A stretch of DNA of 64,000 nt from JAHIKV01 sp963733145 (GTDB taxonomy: Bacteria > Planctomycetota > Planctomycetia > Pirellulales > Thermoguttaceae): positions 186,001-250,000 of the forward strand of contig CAVTCJ010000005.1 in NCBI GenBank assembly GCA_963733145.1, read 5' to 3'. Position numbers and translations under genes: made by a program. Within the stretch, counting starts at the first letter, position 1. Each line of letters starts with the position of its first letter. Positions 45,057 through 54,306 of this stretch are shown in pieces. The notes under the pieces are model-generated. The model did not search any database, was not told the origin of the DNA, and saw only the letters and a program-made list of their open reading frames with translations.

Positions 45057-46293
45057 CGAACCACCTCCTGCTCGGTCGGCGCAGAATCCAAGTGCAGGTC
45101 GGGGGGCGAATCACAAAGAGGGTCACTTGCATCAAAGGGGGCCAATCTCGGAGACTGGCCCTCTATGGTAGTTTTCGCGGTTTTCTCGGGGATTTCTCCA
45201 AAGGGTGTCAACTGGGATGTGTTGGCACCCTTTGACAAGTTCCATACCCATCCGCCGTCCTCCCCGAAGCCTTCTCTGTGGGCGCGCACTCCGAGAATAC
45301 CCTTTCGCGCTTGACTGTGCGCCACGCAAAGCCTTCCTCCTTGGCTTGCCACTCGATTTTCTTCACGGTTAGCGGTCCATCTGCCAGAACGGCACGCAGC
45401 CATTCCGCCGCCTCGTTGCGTTCGCGTGCGCGACCGTCGGGATGTTCCGGGCCCATTGCGTCATCGGCGGAGATTGACACGGGATCGGGCGACCATCGCA
45501 GCACCGGCGCTCCGCCGCGATCCTCGACAGTGTAACTCAGCCCGGTTACATCCGACGACAAATTGTGCTTGATCGGCAAAAACAGTCGCTTTGTAGGGTC
45601 GTTCTTGTCTTTTACCACGTCCCAAGCCGCGCGGGCCGCCGCCACAAAAGCTAGACTGCCCATCGTCCGGTAGACTGCCGGGCCGCCGGCCACGTTCTTG
45701 TTGAGGTGGTTTATACAAACCACCGCCACCTGCCGCCGTTGCGCCAACTCTGCCAGCGGCGCAAGTAAACCTCGAACGTCGGTGTTCCGGTGTGAATCCG
45801 TCGATCCGCAAAACGCGCTAATGGGGTCAATGATGACAAGTCGGCAGTCGATCGTTGTTTCGATAGCCTCGTCAAGAACCCCAATGTCGCGGGCAAGATT
45901 AAATGGAGTGCGAAACCACTTGCTTTCCGCTGAGTCGAAACGAGAAACGTCCGTCAGCAGACAGATACGAGAACAATCCGCTCCGGCCGCGTCCAATCGA
46001 GGGCGGATCGTGTCGGCAGGGTCGTCCTCTGCGGACAGCATGACCACGCCGCCAAGTGGCGAACACTCCGAAGAATCCGGCCAGCGCGAACCTACCGAAA
46101 CCCGCGCGGCTACGTCAATGGTCAACAGCGATTTTCCCAGACGGGGGTCGCCCGAGACCTCAGTCTGCTTGCCGATTGCGATTCGGCCAGGCCAGAGCCA
46201 AGCAATCTTTTGCGGCTCAACGGTGTCAAGTCGCAATAGTGTGGGTTTGCTGGAAAGAGAATCTTTGCGGCTATCCAAATAATGCTTAGTCAT
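45053..46293 (-). pseudogene. RepA-like AAA ATPase (AAA_25), frame-broken near C-terminus
   Basis: A RecA-fold ATPase starting MTKHYLDSRKDSLSSKPTLL. Walker A is SGDPRLGKSLL near 60, Walker B is CRLVIIDPISAF, and VAVVCINHLNKN follows. Families of this kind (AAA_25/RepA-like) act in replication of plasmids and satellites. The main frame runs to about 45310 (EEGFAWRTVKR). The rest (KGILGVRAHREGFGEDGGWV...TEQEVVR) is in the next frame after one missing base and ends at 45053. It overlaps the downstream small gene by four bases. The C-terminal winged-helix-like tail is typical. Its presence suggests the element can replicate when excised. Confidence 0.7.
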
Positions 46294-46480
46294 GCGCCTG
46301 CCCTCCCTTCATCCGCTCGATTGCAGTTTGGAGGTCAGACACCGCGTAGAGTACGCGCGTCCCGATTCTTACCGACGGGATCGGACCGCGCGGAGAAGTT
46401 AGGCTCCAGAGCGTGCGCGGGCAAATACCGCCAAGCGCTTTGCACGCTTCCGGCACAGCAAGTAACAGTTTGGGAGTGTC
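46286..46480 (-). pseudogene. HTH_17/excisionase-like protein, 5' end lost to an IS
   Basis: The reading frame encodes DTPKLLLAVPEACKALGG, CPRTLWSLTSPRGPIPSVRI and ends MKGGQAHD. It is the MerR/excisionase-like HTH_17 fold, usually about 65 residues with the Met two or three codons before this point. Upstream sequence is the end of an IS4-type element, so the start codon appears displaced. The stop overlaps the ATPase start by 8 bases. In related elements this is the recombination directionality factor. Confidence 0.65.
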
Positions 46481-46481
46481 G

Positions 46482-47664
46482 CTACCTTGCTTGGGACACC
46501 CCCTTCCCTCGCTCGCGTAGCTTTCGCTCCACTTCGTTGAGATCGAACAGGCGGGCTGCACATCACCGGAAGGCCGTTCTTCGCCACCGCGCGCATCGCC
46601 ATCGCGCCCTGACAAAGGAGCAATTGCGTGGCAATCATGGAAGCTTCCGCCTCGCGATGCACCTGGGCCACCGTTCGACCAATCAGCACGGCTTTTTTCA
46701 GAGTCCGCTTGTAGGTCCGGAAAAATCCCTCGTTTTCCCATCTCCAACGATAGCAAGTGGCTGCCGTTTCCAACGACAATTGCCGGGGATCTTCCACGTT
46801 CGTAAACAGCCACACGTCGATCTTGTGGTGGACGCTGTGAATCCGCAGCAAGCGCCCGCGAAGCGGCGGCTGGCCTTCTTTCTGCCGATTTTTCGGCCAG
46901 TAGTAGACGATTCCCTCGCGGAATTCCTCCAACGGCTCGTTGGCTTCGCTGTAAAAGGTCGCTTTGGAGGACATGCGGATGAGAAAAGCCGCCTTGGTCA
47001 TGAGCGTTGCCACAACCTCGTAGCCTACATAACCCGCGTCGGCCACGATCAACGCCGCCGCCGGCAGCCAACGCAGCATGAATATCAAGTGGCTCCTCTC
47101 GCTGGGCTTGCTCCCGTTGCCCAAACGCCAACAAAAGGGAATGCCCAAGGTGAGCTGAACAAGCGACGTGTTCCAGATCATTGGCGACGAGCCCTCCTTG
47201 CAGCCGGAGCCCAAGCGTCGTTCGAGTTCCTGGCTGCGCGGGCAGTTCTGCCGCGTACCGTCGCAGCCCAAGGGAATAAAGCCCGCCACTTTCCATTTTT
47301 CGCCGAAGATCACCGGGCAACGGCCGCGAATGCCAGCAGCCAATGCCCGCAGCACGGGCATGGGAAGTTTGGCAACGGCTTTCCCGAAACCCGCGAAGGA
47401 CTTTCCTGGGCGTCTCCTTTTGGGACAACAAACCACATAAAATCCTCTGGCAGCCTCGAATTTTTCTGGCAAACTGTCGCCCGAGCAGTAGGTCGTCAGC
47501 AGAAGGATCAACAGCAGGGGGTGCAGATCCCAGCGCGGCGGTTTCCGCCGCCGCGCCGCATTTCGCACTTGCTTGAAAACCTCGGGTGTGAGAAACTCCC
47601 GCATCGCCCCGAGCAGCGACTTGGCCCGCCGTCGCTGGCGGGCTCGCTTCCTTGCGCGCACCAT
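46482..47664 (-). mobile_element. IS4-type insertion sequence, transposase frame-broken at 3' end
   Basis: The transposase starts MVRARKRARQRRRAKSLLGA at 47664. DDE-type residues are seen in GCDGTRQNCPRSQ (first Asp), ALIVADAGYVGYE (second Asp) and the YRWRWENEGFFRTYKRTL box (Glu with the YREK-like spacing). Near 46570 the frame shifts and the natural end RLFDLNEVERKLRERGKG lies in another frame, stopping at 46482. Element boundaries are probably near 46480 and 47830, but I could not find matching terminal repeats by eye. It sits inside a tRNA-integrated element and cuts off its HTH gene. A shadow frame on the opposite strand is long but not a gene. Confidence 0.8.
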
Positions 47665-47902
47665 TTGCCGTTCCTCCGTGGTAGGGTTTCGCTTCGTAAG
47701 CCCCTATCATCGCCGGAACGGCTTTTTCATGCAGGGGCAGTTTCCCGAGCCAAATTGTCGCAGCAACGTTAGTCACAACAACGACTTAGCAACGAAAACG
47801 AAACACTTTCAGAAACGGCATTGGGTGCCACCCCAACGAAACCTATCAAAGCACGACTGACAGAGCACCAAATTGTATGCAACCACTCAAGAAGGACACC
47901 CA

Positions 47903-48859
47903 ATGACGGAATCGATTATTCTCGGCACCTGGAGTTTTGGAAAGAAGGCCAACGCGGCCGGCTGGCCCTATCTGAGCGGTCCGCAGCCGTCAAGCTTGGA
48001 TGCCGTGGAACAAGCCTGCCGCGCCATAGAGGCCGACCCGGAGGTGCTGAGCGTGGGCTACGGCGGCTGTCCTGACCGCTCGGGTGAGGTCTCGTTGGAC
48101 GCATCGATCATGCTTTCGCCGTCGCGTTGCGGCGCGGTGAGCTACGTGCGGCGGTTTCCGCACCCCGTCTCGATTGCCCGATTGGTGATGGACCGACTCA
48201 ACCAGGGAATGCTGGCCGGCGAAGGAGCCGATCTTTTCGCCGCCCGGCAGGGGTTTTCCGTCGCCAACCTCTTGACCGGGCGCGCAAGGACGATGTGGCT
48301 GAACTGGGTTGCCCGATACCCGACTGCCCAATATCTGGATGATGCGGTCTGCCTCCCGCCGGCCAATCTGGAAGAATGTGGCGCGTTGCCCGAGGGAGAA
48401 TCGCTGCCACACAACCAATTTCACGACACGGTGGGGGTGCTGGCGATGGATTCTTCCGGCCGGATGGCCGGCGCCTGCTCGACGAGCGGATTGCCGTTCA
48501 AAGTGCCGGGACGGGTGGGCGATTCGCCGATCATCGGTCACGGACTTTATGTTGATCCGCGCCGCGGAGCGGCCGTGGCCACGGGTACGGGCGAGCTGAT
48601 AATGGGCGTTTGCGGCAGTTTCCTCGCCGTGGATCTGATGGGCCGTGGAGTGGAGCCGAAGGAGGCTGCCCGCGAAGTCCTCCAACGCATTATCGAGGCC
48701 TTTCCGGTTGTCGAGGGGCATCAGGCGGCGATCGTCACGCTGAGCCCGTCCGGCCAGTGGAGCGCCGCCTCTCTGCGGCCGGGATATTTTACGGCCGTCC
48801 GCACGCCGACTCGCGACGAACTGGTTGCGCCGGAGTGCGTTCTATGTCCGCGGGAATGA
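47903..48859 (+). CDS. N4-(beta-N-acetylglucosaminyl)-L-asparaginase-like Ntn hydrolase
   Basis: A 318-residue asparaginase 2-family protein. The autocatalytic nucleophile would be the Thr in NQFHDTVGVLAMD, preceded by His-Asp as in glycosylasparaginases. The substrate loops GRMAGACSTSGLPFKVPGR and VGDSPIIGHGLYVD, then GAAVATGTGE, match the family. It hydrolyses the Asn-GlcNAc bond of glycopeptides or acts on beta-aspartyl substrates. AAGGA lies before the ATG at 47903. It precedes gatE by 122 bases on the same strand and may belong to the same amide-metabolism group. Confidence 0.9.
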   Translation: MTESIILGTWSFGKKANAAGWPYLSGPQPSSLDAVEQACRAIEADPEVLSVGYGGCPDRSGEVSLDASIMLSPSRCGAVSYVRRFPHPVSIARLVMDRLNQGMLAGEGADLFAARQGFSVANLLTGRARTMWLNWVARYPTAQYLDDAVCLPPANLEECGALPEGESLPHNQFHDTVGVLAMDSSGRMAGACSTSGLPFKVPGRVGDSPIIGHGLYVDPRRGAAVATGTGELIMGVCGSFLAVDLMGRGVEPKEAAREVLQRIIEAFPVVEGHQAAIVTLSPSGQWSAASLRPGYFTAVRTPTRDELVAPECVLCPRE

Positions 48860-48981
48860 CAATGCCGCATCCGCGCATCAGCCGGAGGTGCGACACACCC
48901 GAAAGACGGGTTTCCTTGACAGCCGTTTACCCGCTCAATATAGTTGAATGTTTATTTACCCGGAAAGAAGAGAAGAGCGGC

Positions 48982-50902
48982 ATGCTCGATAATTTGGACT
49001 ACCAGGCGGTTGGGTTGATCTCGGGCCTGGAGGTGCATCAGCAACTGCTCACCCGGGAAAAGCTGTTCTGTCGCTGTCCCGCGGGACTCTACACCGAGAC
49101 CCACGACGGCGAAGTGCTGCGCCACATGCGGCCGACCCTGTCGGAATTGGGCGAATACGACGGCACGGCCCTGATGGAGTTCAAGACGAAGAAGGAAATC
49201 GTCTATCTGCTGAACCAGCAGAACGTCTGCACCTACGAGATGGACGACACGCCTCCCTTCCTGGTGAACCAGGAGGCCATCGACGTGGCCATCGAGTTGT
49301 GCCTGGCCATGAAGATGGACATCATCGACGAGGTCCACATCGCCCGAAAGCAATACCTGGACGGCTCGATCCCGACCGGCTTTCAGCGGACGGCCATCGT
49401 GGGCGTGAACGGCTGGCTGCCGTTCCAGGGGCGGCGGCTGACGATCACCCACGTCTCGCGTCGAGGAGGACTCCTGCCGCGAGGTGAAGGACAAGGGGCA
49501 CCAGATCGTCTGGCGCACCGACCGGCTGGGGATGCCCCTGACCGAAACGGTCACCGGCCCGGAGCTCCTCACGCCCCAGGAAGTCCGCGACGCGATCCTG
49601 CTCTGCGGTCTCGTCGCACGCAACACCGGCCGGGCGAGGACCGGCATCGGCGCCAGCCGGCAGGACGTGAACGTGAGCGTCCGCGGCGGCGACCGCTGCG
49701 AGATCAAGGGCGTGCCCCGGGCGGCTCTGGCCGTCAAACTGGTCCACAACGAGGGCTGGCGGCAGTACAACCTGTTGAAGATTCGCGAGGAGTTGCATCG
49801 GCGAGGGCATCAAGTCGCCCGACGACGATCCGCATGTCGGCCTTCGACGTGAGCGACGTTCTGCGCGACGGCCGACCTGGGTTTCATGCAGCGGGCTTTG
49901 CAGACCGGCGGCAAGGTCTATGCCGTGAAGATCGAGGGCGTCGCGGGCCTGGCCCAGCATCCGACCCAGCCCGACACCACCTTCCTCGACGAACTTCGCG
50001 GCCGGGTCCGCGTCATTGCCTGCCTGGACGAGGCCCCGATCGTGCTGAGCGGGGCGGCAATGCCGGAGTTCCCCGACAAGCTCGGCATCCTGGAGCGGCT
50101 CCGCAAGCGCGTAAAGCCCGGCGAAAACGACGATTTCTTCATCGTGTTCGGTCCCGAGGAGGACTGCCGCACGGCCGCCGAGGAGATCCGCATCCGCTTT
50201 GCCGACGCCACGGTGGGCGTGCCCAAGGAGACGCGGCAGGCCCTGGTGGGCGGCTACACGACCTTCGAGCGCATCCTGCCCGGCCCCGACCGCATGTATC
50301 CCGACACCGATTCGCCGCCGTCGCGCATCACTCAGGAGCGGATCGAAGAGATCCGAGCTCGCCTGCGTCCGCCGCCTTGGGAGCGGATCGAGCGCTACAC
50401 GTCGTGGCGCTTGCCGGAGGAGACGGCCTCTTACCTGATCCGCCGGGGCGGGGCCGAGATCGTCGACGCGGTGGTCGAGAAGACCGGCGTGGACGGCCTG
50501 CTGGCCGGCATCACCATCGGCCAGCATTGCAAGGCGCTCAATCGGGCGGGCGTGCCCGTCGAGCGGCTGAGAACACCGGAGTGGATTCAGGTATTCGATA
50601 TGTACACCGACGGCCGCATCCCCCGCGAGTTCATCCCCGCCGTGGCCGCGCGGATGGCTTGCGACGGACTGGACGCGGCCGGCGCGGCGGCGGCGCTGGG
50701 CGTGGCCTTGCAACCTAGAGAATCATGGACCAAGGAGGCCGATCGCTTGACGTTCGACGACTATCGCTGTGTGAAGGACGACTCGCCGGAAAAGCGGACC
50801 CGCTTCCTGGCGGGGCAGGCGGTCAAAATGCTCAAAGGCCAGGCCCCCGCCGCCGAAGTCGCCGAATTCGTCAAGACGAAGATTGAGGAGGTGGCACAAT
50901 GA
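48982..50902 (+). pseudogene. gatE: GatE, Glu-tRNA(Gln) amidotransferase subunit E, four frame breaks
   Basis: The frames join to an archaeal-type GatE of about 640 residues. The N-terminus (from ATG 48982) has GLISGLEVHQQLLTREKLFC and the GatB/GatE block THDGEVLRHMRPTLSELGEY. The second piece has RLGMPLTETVTGPELLTPQE and NVSVRGGDRCEIKGVPRAAL. Short third and fourth pieces follow (KSPDDDP, then SAFDVSDVLRD). The fifth, from about 49880, carries the AspRS-like insert (GGKVYAVKIEGVAGL) and the C-terminal YqeY-like domain to 50902. All four breaks fit single extra bases (near 49459, 49806, 49833 and 49874). GatE transfers ammonia to Glu-tRNA(Gln). The gene overlaps gatD by four bases. Error or decay cannot be decided from one sequence. 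Confidence 0.8.
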
Positions 50903-52332
50903 GCTTCGGCACCATCCCCTTCGACGAGCGAGCAGACCGGTTCCAAGGCTATCGCGGCCCGGTCAAGGCGATTCTCGAGCAACACCAGATGGGCGTGTGG
51001 AGCGAGGTCGAGGTCACGAACGACCGCGGCTCGACCTTCACCGGCGTGATCCTGCCCCGCAGCGAGACCTTCGACGAGCTGCACCTGGTGCTGAAGCTGT
51101 TCAATGGCTACAACATCGGCGTGGCCGCCGAGCGGATCGTGGCGATTAAGGAAGTCGGCTATAAGAAGGCCGTCTACAAGATTCCCGAGAAGGATTTCCC
51201 CTTCGATCCGAAGAAGAAGATGGTGACGCTGTTGGGCACGGGCGGGACGATCGCCTCGCGGCTGGACTATCGCACCGGGGCGGTGATTCCCGCTTTCACG
51301 CCCGGCGAGCTGTACGGGGCCGTGCCCGAGCTGGCCGACATCGCCAATCTCACCACGAAAAAGCTCTTCGGCGTGTTCAGCGAGAACATGGGGCCGGAGC
51401 AGTACAAGACCCTGGCTGTCGCCATCGGCGACGAAATCGCCAAGGGCGCGGACGGCATCGTCATCGGCCACGGCACCGACACGATGGCCCACACCGGGGC
51501 CATTCTCAGCTTCATGGTCCAGAACAGCCCGGTGCCGATCGTGGTCGTCGGCAGCCAGCGGAGCTCGGACCGGCCGTCGTCCGACGCGGCCTTGAACCTG
51601 ATGAACTCGGTCCGCGCGGCGGCCGAATGCGACATCGCCGAGGTGATGCTGTGCATGTTCGGGCCGACCTCGGACAACTACGACCTGCTGCACCGCGGCA
51701 CGCGCTGCCGCAAGATGCACTCCAGCTATCGCAGCACCTTCCGCACCATCGGCGCCACGCCGCTGGCCACCGTGATCCGCTATCCGAACGGCGACCAGAG
51801 CCACTTCAAGTACCTGACGGACGACTTCCTGCGCCGCGACAAGACCCGCGTGCCGGTCATCACGCCGACGTTCGAGGAAAAGGTCACGATCCAGTATTAC
51901 TATCCCAACTTCAACCCGGACATCATCGACGGGCTGACCTCGATGGGCTACCGGGGGATCGTCATCGCCGGCACCGGCCTGGGCCACGTCAACAAGCCGC
52001 TCTATCCGGCGATCAAAAGGGCCGTGCAGAAGGGCGTGACCGTCGTGATGACCGTGCAGACCCTCTGGGGCTTCGCCCAGATGTACGTCTACGACACGGG
52101 CCGCGACCTGCTCGACCTGGGCATCATCCCCCTGGACAACATGCTGCCCGAAACGGCCTACATGAAGTTGGCCTGGGTCCTGGGCCAGACGGACGATCCG
52201 CAGAAAATCCGCACGATGATGACCACGCCCATCAATCACGAGATCACGCCCCGCGAGCCGCACAACGGCTACCTGATTCTCCAAGGCGGCCTGCCCGAGG
52301 TGGACGCCTTTGTGCAGAAGCACTGGAAATAG
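50899..52332 (+). CDS. gatD: GatD, Glu-tRNA(Gln) amidotransferase subunit D
   Basis: A 477-residue archaeal-type GatD, intact. An N-terminal small domain (1-105) precedes an L-asparaginase-like amidase: LLGTGGTIASRLDYRTGA (first catalytic Thr), IGHGTDTMAHTGAILSF (second Thr and Asp), and a Lys-containing SSDAALNLMNSVRAA region. Long C-terminal blocks FNPDIIDGLTSMGYRGIVIA and LWGFAQMYVYDTGRDLLDLG are GatD-specific. It hydrolyses glutamine to give ammonia to GatE. GatDE is regarded as the archaeal route to Gln-tRNA; its occurrence beside bacterial genes is unusual. The ATG overlaps the gatE stop (ATGA). Confidence 0.93.
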   Translation: MSFGTIPFDERADRFQGYRGPVKAILEQHQMGVWSEVEVTNDRGSTFTGVILPRSETFDELHLVLKLFNGYNIGVAAERIVAIKEVGYKKAVYKIPEKDFPFDPKKKMVTLLGTGGTIASRLDYRTGAVIPAFTPGELYGAVPELADIANLTTKKLFGVFSENMGPEQYKTLAVAIGDEIAKGADGIVIGHGTDTMAHTGAILSFMVQNSPVPIVVVGSQRSSDRPSSDAALNLMNSVRAAAECDIAEVMLCMFGPTSDNYDLLHRGTRCRKMHSSYRSTFRTIGATPLATVIRYPNGDQSHFKYLTDDFLRRDKTRVPVITPTFEEKVTIQYYYPNFNPDIIDGLTSMGYRGIVIAGTGLGHVNKPLYPAIKRAVQKGVTVVMTVQTLWGFAQMYVYDTGRDLLDLGIIPLDNMLPETAYMKLAWVLGQTDDPQKIRTMMTTPINHEITPREPHNGYLILQGGLPEVDAFVQKHWK

Positions 52333-52527
52333 GGCGAGTTTTTGAGATGAAACACATAGGGTGTTAGAATTATGGATGGCGTGAAACGCATCATTGGATG
52401 ATGTGCGGGAATTGTGTGTTTCTTATCGCGCACCCTTGTATTGTCGGGGCCCGGGGCGGTATTCACTAACTTGCATCGACCATTTGGCGATTAGCTTGTT
52501 GGTCAATCTGCATCACGGAATATCACT

Positions 52528-53554
52528 ATGAAATTTGAAAGTAAGTTGATTGATCTTGTACAGCTTTTCGACGGCACGCCTTCATATGCGATGGATGCAA
52601 TCCATGATTCCAGAAAATCGGAATGGATTCTTCTCAAGGGGTCTGGAGAGCTCGTCGTCGTTGACTTTGGCGATCGATCCGTGACTTCAGTCGCAATGCT
52701 GGAAAAAACAGCATTTGATCACACCAAGAAAGCGATGGTACATGTCTCGGGGGACGGCCGCTTCGCTGCGGTCGCCAACACATTTGGCACTGACGGCGTC
52801 GTTGTGGATCTGTCCACGGGGAGAACGACTATGATTCTCAAACGTGATGACTACCACGTAGAACACTGCGCCCTTCCGCTGAGCATTTATCAAGCGCCAC
52901 GATAAATGGTTATTGGTGCATGCAACGCAATGGAACCGCGTAGACGTATCGGATCCTTTGACGGGTGAACTGCTCACAGCACGGCAGTCTCCAAAGTACG
53001 AGAATGGAGGACCGCGGCCTGCCCATTACCTTGATTTCTTTCATGCTACCTTACTGCCATCGCCAAATTATAATTGGATTGCTGACAGCGGTTGGGTATG
53101 GTCTCCGGCTGGGGTGGTTAGATCATGGAGTGTCGATCACTGGCTGGCGGAAAACGTGTGGGAATCGGAAGATGGCCCAACGGCAAAAAACCTGTGTGCC
53201 CAAGATGACTGGAATCAGCCAATGTGTTGGATAGATGATCGGACGCTGGCGTTTTGGGGGGAAGATCCTGATAGCGAGTCCGATCAACTTGTGCTAGGAT
53301 TCTATGATGTTGTGTCGGGGGCAAGACTTAAAACACTTGAAGCCACTAAAGGGCCTATGTTTTTTGACGATGGCCGGCTTTTCATTTCCCGGATTCCATG
53401 GACGGGAATCACTGTCTGGGACATTGAATCTGGCATTCAGATTCTTGATGATCGTAGTATTCAAGCTGTCAAATATCATAGGGGGGCAAAGCAGTTTTGG
53501 GGACTGAAGGGGGCAGCTATCCACATGCTCAGTACGTATAAAAGCGACTGCTGA
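52528..53554 (+). pseudogene. WD40-like beta-propeller protein, frame-broken
   Basis: Two frames make one protein of about 340 residues. The first begins MKFESKLIDLVQLFDGTPSY and runs to about 52880 (YHVEHCALPL). One extra A there leads to FIKRHDKWLLVHATQWNRVD in the next frame, which ends at 53554. Repeated strand patterns with terminal W-D-like pairs (VVVDLSTGRT, VDVSDPLTGELL, ITVWDIESGIQI) resemble WD40 or quinoprotein-type propellers. No signal peptide. The region is clearly lower in GC than the flanking genes, consistent with transfer from another genome. Function unknown. Confidence 0.6.
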
Positions 53555-53604
53555 TGGGGCGGTATGGTAATCGCCGGTGACCTTGTTGTAGCTTGCCGGC
53601 GAAG

Positions 53605-53805
53605 TCACGATCCGTGTTCCTGAAGAGATTCACGGAACGGGCGGGACGGTTCGTTCCGCCGTTGCGAAAAAACAGCTAAATCCTGGAGGTCTTCCTGCCA
53701 CTCCTCGTCTTCGACTATGTGAGCCAAAACGGCTTGCCGCTCCTCTTCGGGCAGTGCCCGCAGGGCGGTCAGAAACACTTCGGCGGTTGCTTGAGGAACG
53801 GTCAT
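53605..53805 (-). CDS. Small antitoxin-like protein
   Basis: A 66-residue protein starting MTVPQATAEVFLTALRALPE. The helix ALRALPEEERQAVLAHIVED followed by EEWQEDLQDL resembles small addiction-module antitoxins. No toxin partner lies next to it (the frame downstream is another strand's gene), so it may be an orphan. Another Met upstream at 53868 would give an unconserved extension. Confidence 0.5.
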   Translation of the reverse strand: MTVPQATAEVFLTALRALPEEERQAVLAHIVEDEEWQEDLQDLAVFSQRRNEPSRPFRESLQEHGS

Positions 53806-53868
53806 CGGCCGCGCTCCAATCCAGTTTTTTTCGCTTGCCCGGGCACGACTTGGCCAACGCCATTCCAC

Positions 53869-54306
53869 TGTCGGCCGGATTGCAGTCTGACTAACTATAG
53901 CCTACAGCACTATGGGTATGGGGCAATCCCTGCCAAAGCAGGAGGCCGTGGTCGCTTTCCCGTGCAGAGCCACAGGCCATCCCCATCAGGCAGGGGGGCG
54001 TTAGGGGGCGTTCTTGCGAAGGTTCGCATTGGCTGCCCCCTTAACGGTCGGCGAAACACAACTTCGGTGTTGTCGGAAGCGTTCTGCCCTCACCCCCGGC
54101 CCCTCTCCCAAAGGGAGAGGGGAGTAATTGTTGGACGCCCATCCCCTGACGCCGTCGCGCTACTTGTCAAGCGCCAACCGGCGCGGTAATTTGCGCGTCT
54201 GCATTGTATACGGCCTTCCGAGAGATGCGATGGCAGCACTCAGGCGTGGAAGGGTCGCTAGTCTTACCATTTTTCATTCCCATTCAAGGGAGAAGGATTG
54301 AGCCCG
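53869..54306. repeat. Intergenic region with CCCTCTCCC palindrome
   Basis: A reverse-orientation copy of the palindrome (GCCCTCACCCCCGGCCCCTC...AAAGGGAGAGGGGAG) lies at 54086-54124. The remainder shows nothing coding. The asnA ribosome site is at about 54291-54296. Confidence 0.7.

Noticed and set aside
46282..47772. Long open frame opposite the IS4 transposase
   Set aside because: It is antisense to a transposase with clear DDE motifs and gives no recognisable domain. High GC leaves the opposite frame open.
46286..47776. 496-codon reverse frame ending in an HTH domain
   Set aside because: Only the last ~65 codons are meaningful (HTH_17). The rest is the transposase read out of frame after the IS inserted upstream.
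48610..50718. A 702-codon open frame on the + strand
   Set aside because: It is a hybrid of a shadow frame, one true gatE segment (48982 to about 49458) and more shadow. Arg/Pro/Gly-rich nonsense on both sides of the conserved GatE part shows it is not one protein.
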